Source: Mangrovicella endophytica (GTDB lineage Bacteria > Pseudomonadota > Alphaproteobacteria > Rhizobiales > Rhizobiaceae). Taken from it: a stretch of DNA of 64,000 nt. Below the pieces are notes generated by a model. That model did not search any database. It saw only the letters and a list, made by a program, of their open reading frames with translations, and was not told the origin of the DNA. This document shows positions 60,479 through 64,000 of the stretch, in pieces; position 1 is the stretch's first letter, and each line of letters begins with the position of its first letter. Location of the stretch: assembly GCF_002893625.1 (NCBI RefSeq), contig NZ_PKMZ01000005.1, positions 62,001 through 126,000 of the forward strand, written 5' to 3'. The translations under genes were made by a program, and so were the position numbers.

Positions 60479-60626
60479 TGGGCATCCTCCTGATCTCGGC
60501 CAGCGCTGGCGGAGGCCTCGTCTGCCGACCTTACCATCTATCAACCACCTGCTGTCGATGACGTTCCTTCTGCGGGGGAATGCCGGCCGATTATCGGCCC
60601 GGAGTCACGCCGTGGCTCCGTGCAGG

Positions 60627-61070
60627 CTACTTCTTGCGCTTGTTCGGCACGATGACGGCGCGCGGACCGCCGAAGGCGCTGCCGCGGGTGACCGAACTGC
60701 GGCCGATGGCGGTCGGCCCGCCGCGTGCGAAAGCGCCGGCATTGACGGCGTTGAGATCCGACCGACCCTCCGTCGCCCGCAGCTCCGACGGCACGTCTCT
60801 GTCGCGCCCGACATTCGGGATGCGCGGCGTCAGGTAGCTGTTGTCGTAGTCGCGGCCGTAGGTGCGTTCCTCGACCGTGTCTCCAAAGACGTCGGCGTTC
60901 GGAATGCCGCGGGTCCGGCGATGCGGCACCGGCGCGATCCGCGCGCCTGACATGGAGGAGCCGACGGGCGTTCCCGCCGGGCCGGGATCGAAAGGCTGTG
61001 CCTGCGACGGGGCGGCCGACAGGGCGGTCACCGCAGCAAGAAGGGCTGAAAGGACCATCGATCGCGGCAT
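60627..61070 (-). CDS. Small secreted basic protein between ureB and ureC, unknown
   Basis: 147 residues from ATG 61070 with GGAGG upstream. Signal peptide [20 protein letters not shown] ends at PSQAQP. The mature part is Pro/Arg/Gly-rich with repeated short tracts ([35 protein letters not shown]) and ends in the basic PNKRKK. No membrane segment after the signal and no known domain. It lies 149 bases upstream of the Gly/Ser-rich gene on the same strand and is divergent from ureC. Confidence 0.6.
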   Translation of the reverse strand: MPRSMVLSALLAAVTALSAAPSQAQPFDPGPAGTPVGSSMSGARIAPVPHRRTRGIPNADVFGDTVEERTYGRDYDNSYLTPRIPNVGRDRDVPSELRATEGRSDLNAVNAGAFARGGPTAIGRSSVTRGSAFGGPRAVIVPNKRKK

Positions 61071-61254
61071 GCTGGACCTCCGTGGTGGCTCGCCGAAGCG
61101 CCGAGACACGAGCGCCGGCGGCAGCGATCGTACTGAACGGCTTGATGCACGGCTTTGGGGAAGACAAGCCCCCAAGACCGCCATATGGTTCCCGTCCGGG
61201 TGCGCTGCAACGAAGCACCGCGCCCGTCGTCATCCTGCTCCGGAGCCATCGCCC

Positions 61255-62967
<1,713 letters not shown>

Positions 62968-62998
62968 CCGCCACCGAGGCGCGGCGACGGTCCTGCGC

Positions 62999-63577
62999 TC
63001 ACGCGTCCTGCTCGCAGAACCAGGCGACCAGGGCCGCGGTGTTGGCAAGCCCGAGGCGCCGGGACAGGCGTAGGCGATGGGCCTCCACCGTGCGGGTTGA
63101 CAGGCTCATCTCGGCAGCGATCGCGGCGCTGGTCCGCCCCTGCGCCAGCAACGAGAGGATCTGGCGCTGGCGCGGCGTCAGCGCGGCGTCACCGACAGGC
63201 CGGCTCATCGGCTCGAAGCAGTAGAGCGCGGCGGCGAACGGGTCGCTCGCCTGCGCCGAGCGGCCGGTGACGCGGCACCAGAAGCGCCGGCCGGCGGCGC
63301 CCGCCATCACCCGCTCGTCGTGAAAGGTCGCGCCGCCCGTCAGATGCGTGCGCCAGAGATGGCCGATGCGGACGAAGTCCGCGACCCCCGGATAGAGCTT
63401 CGAGAAGCTGGTGCCGACGATCTCCTCGCGCCGATAGCCGAAGAGGCCGGCGAATTCCTCGTTGCAGTCGCGGATGATGCGGTGGGCCGCGAAGACCATC
63501 GGCTTCGGGATCTCGCGCAGCGCAAAGCGCAAACTCTCGCCGGACTGTTCGGGATCGGATGGCCGTTGCGTCACCAT
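62999..63577 (-). CDS. PAS domain plus LuxR-type helix-turn-helix regulator
   Basis: 192 residues. Residues about 20-125 form a PAS domain (IPKPMVFAAHRIIRDCNEEF, LFGYRREEIVGTSFSKLYPG). Residues about 132-190 are a LuxR/GerE helix-turn-helix (LTPRQRQILSLLAQGRTSAAIAAEMSLSTRTVEAHRLRL, partly). No receiver domain. It is convergent with ureC and divergent from the CoA-transferase subunit gene, 93 bases away; regulation of the latter is the simplest guess. Small-molecule or redox sensing by the PAS is not assignable. Confidence 0.87.
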   Translation of the reverse strand: MVTQRPSDPEQSGESLRFALREIPKPMVFAAHRIIRDCNEEFAGLFGYRREEIVGTSFSKLYPGVADFVRIGHLWRTHLTGGATFHDERVMAGAAGRRFWCRVTGRSAQASDPFAAALYCFEPMSRPVGDAALTPRQRQILSLLAQGRTSAAIAAEMSLSTRTVEAHRLRLSRRLGLANTAALVAWFCEQDA

Positions 63578-63670
63578 GCCGTAGAATTACGGCTACCTGA
63601 TCCGGCGCGGCAAGTCCTAGCCTGACGCTTCGACGGTCCTCGGGAGGGACCGCAGCGTGAGGGAGGTGAG

Positions 63671-64000
63671 ATGCGCAAAGTCCACGGAAGTGCGGCAGAG
63701 GCGCTGGCTGGATTGCTGAAGGACGACATGGTGCTGATGTCGGGCGGCTTCGGCCTCTGCGGCATCCCGGAGGCGCTGATCGAGGCGATCCAGATCTCCG
63801 GCGTCAAAGGCCTGACGGTGATCTCCAACAATGCCGGCGTCGACGGCATCGGCCTCGGGCGGCTGCTCGAAACACGCCAGATCGCCAAGATGATCTCGTC
63901 CTATGTCGGCGAGAACAAGCTCTTCGCGCAGCAGTATCTGTCGGGCGAGCTGCAGCTCGAATTCAACCCGCAAGGGACGCTCGCCGAGCGTATCCGGGCC
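63671..64000 (+). CDS. 3-oxoacid CoA-transferase subunit A, C-terminus cut by window edge
   Basis: The first 110 residues are present behind GGGAGGTGAG. Seen: [72 protein letters not shown] and [21 protein letters not shown] (partly). This is the family I alpha subunit, most like succinyl-CoA:3-ketoacid (acetoacetate) CoA transferase; a beta subunit should follow outside the window. Confidence 0.93.
   Translation, partial: MRKVHGSAAEALAGLLKDDMVLMSGGFGLCGIPEALIEAIQISGVKGLTVISNNAGVDGIGLGRLLETRQIAKMISSYVGENKLFAQQYLSGELQLEFNPQGTLAERIRA

Overview
The window reads as a chromosome segment of a GC-rich alphaproteobacterial methylotroph, most probably Hyphomicrobiales; I cannot name the genus. The basis is a lanthanide-type XoxF methanol dehydrogenase operon, an almost complete set for the tetrahydromethanopterin (H4MPT)/methanofuran formaldehyde-oxidation pathway and its cofactors, and a urea uptake plus urease block. 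About 65 protein genes and two tRNAs can be supported. I see no CRISPR array, insertion sequence, prophage or rRNA.

Layout. 1-11 kb: a truncated aspartate-type aminotransferase, then glutamine-amidotransferase-like, SDR-like and fumarylacetoacetate-hydrolase genes. Next is an isolated 1004-residue minus-strand protein (3812-6826) joining a class II terpene-cyclase-like domain, three 90-residue repeats and a UbiA-type prenyltransferase domain. It ends the interval beside tRNA-Phe. tRNA-Thr, two small unknown genes, nicotinate phosphoribosyltransferase and a family III CoA transferase follow. 11-23 kb: a stand-alone AsnC ligand domain, gamma-glutamyltransferase, an MxaD-like protein, a YVTN propeller, a SoxYZ-like carrier, xoxF, xoxG, xoxJ, a CxxxCW rhodanese-like protein and an unknown Ala-rich protein. 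23-32 kb: a long minus-strand run with an ABC transporter, an acidic periplasmic protein carrying two poly-aspartate tracts, a second propeller, a PepSY-like protein, a NarL/FlhSR-type two-component pair and an ABC substrate-binding protein. The gene set resembles the lanthanide-utilisation (lut) clusters of Methylorubrum.

32-50 kb: methanofuran/H4MPT biosynthesis and C1 transfer. On the plus strand: a DUF2380 protein, an mfnB-folB fusion, mfnE, a dihydropteroate-synthase-like protein, DUF447 and a HisA-like protein. On the minus strand: mfnF, fae, a CitG-like protein, an ATP-grasp ligase, mch, a second ATP-grasp, mtdB and mptG (apparent CTG start). Then come a pterin dehydratase and fhcBADC on the plus strand. 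Together Fae, MtdB, Mch and Fhc carry formaldehyde to formate downstream of XoxF.

50-64 kb: urtABCDE behind a near-perfect sigma-54 promoter with an NtrC-like site, then ureD, ureA, a hupE/ureJ-type gene, ureB and ureC. Three minus-strand genes for small secreted proteins lie between the urease structural genes. ureE, ureF and ureG are not in the window. The window ends with a PAS-LuxR regulator and the start of a 3-oxoacid CoA-transferase subunit A.

The most unusual objects are the cyclase-repeat-UbiA fusion and the poly-Asp protein in the lut-like cluster. Many periplasmic proteins of the xox region also carry long Ala/Pro-rich low-complexity stretches.
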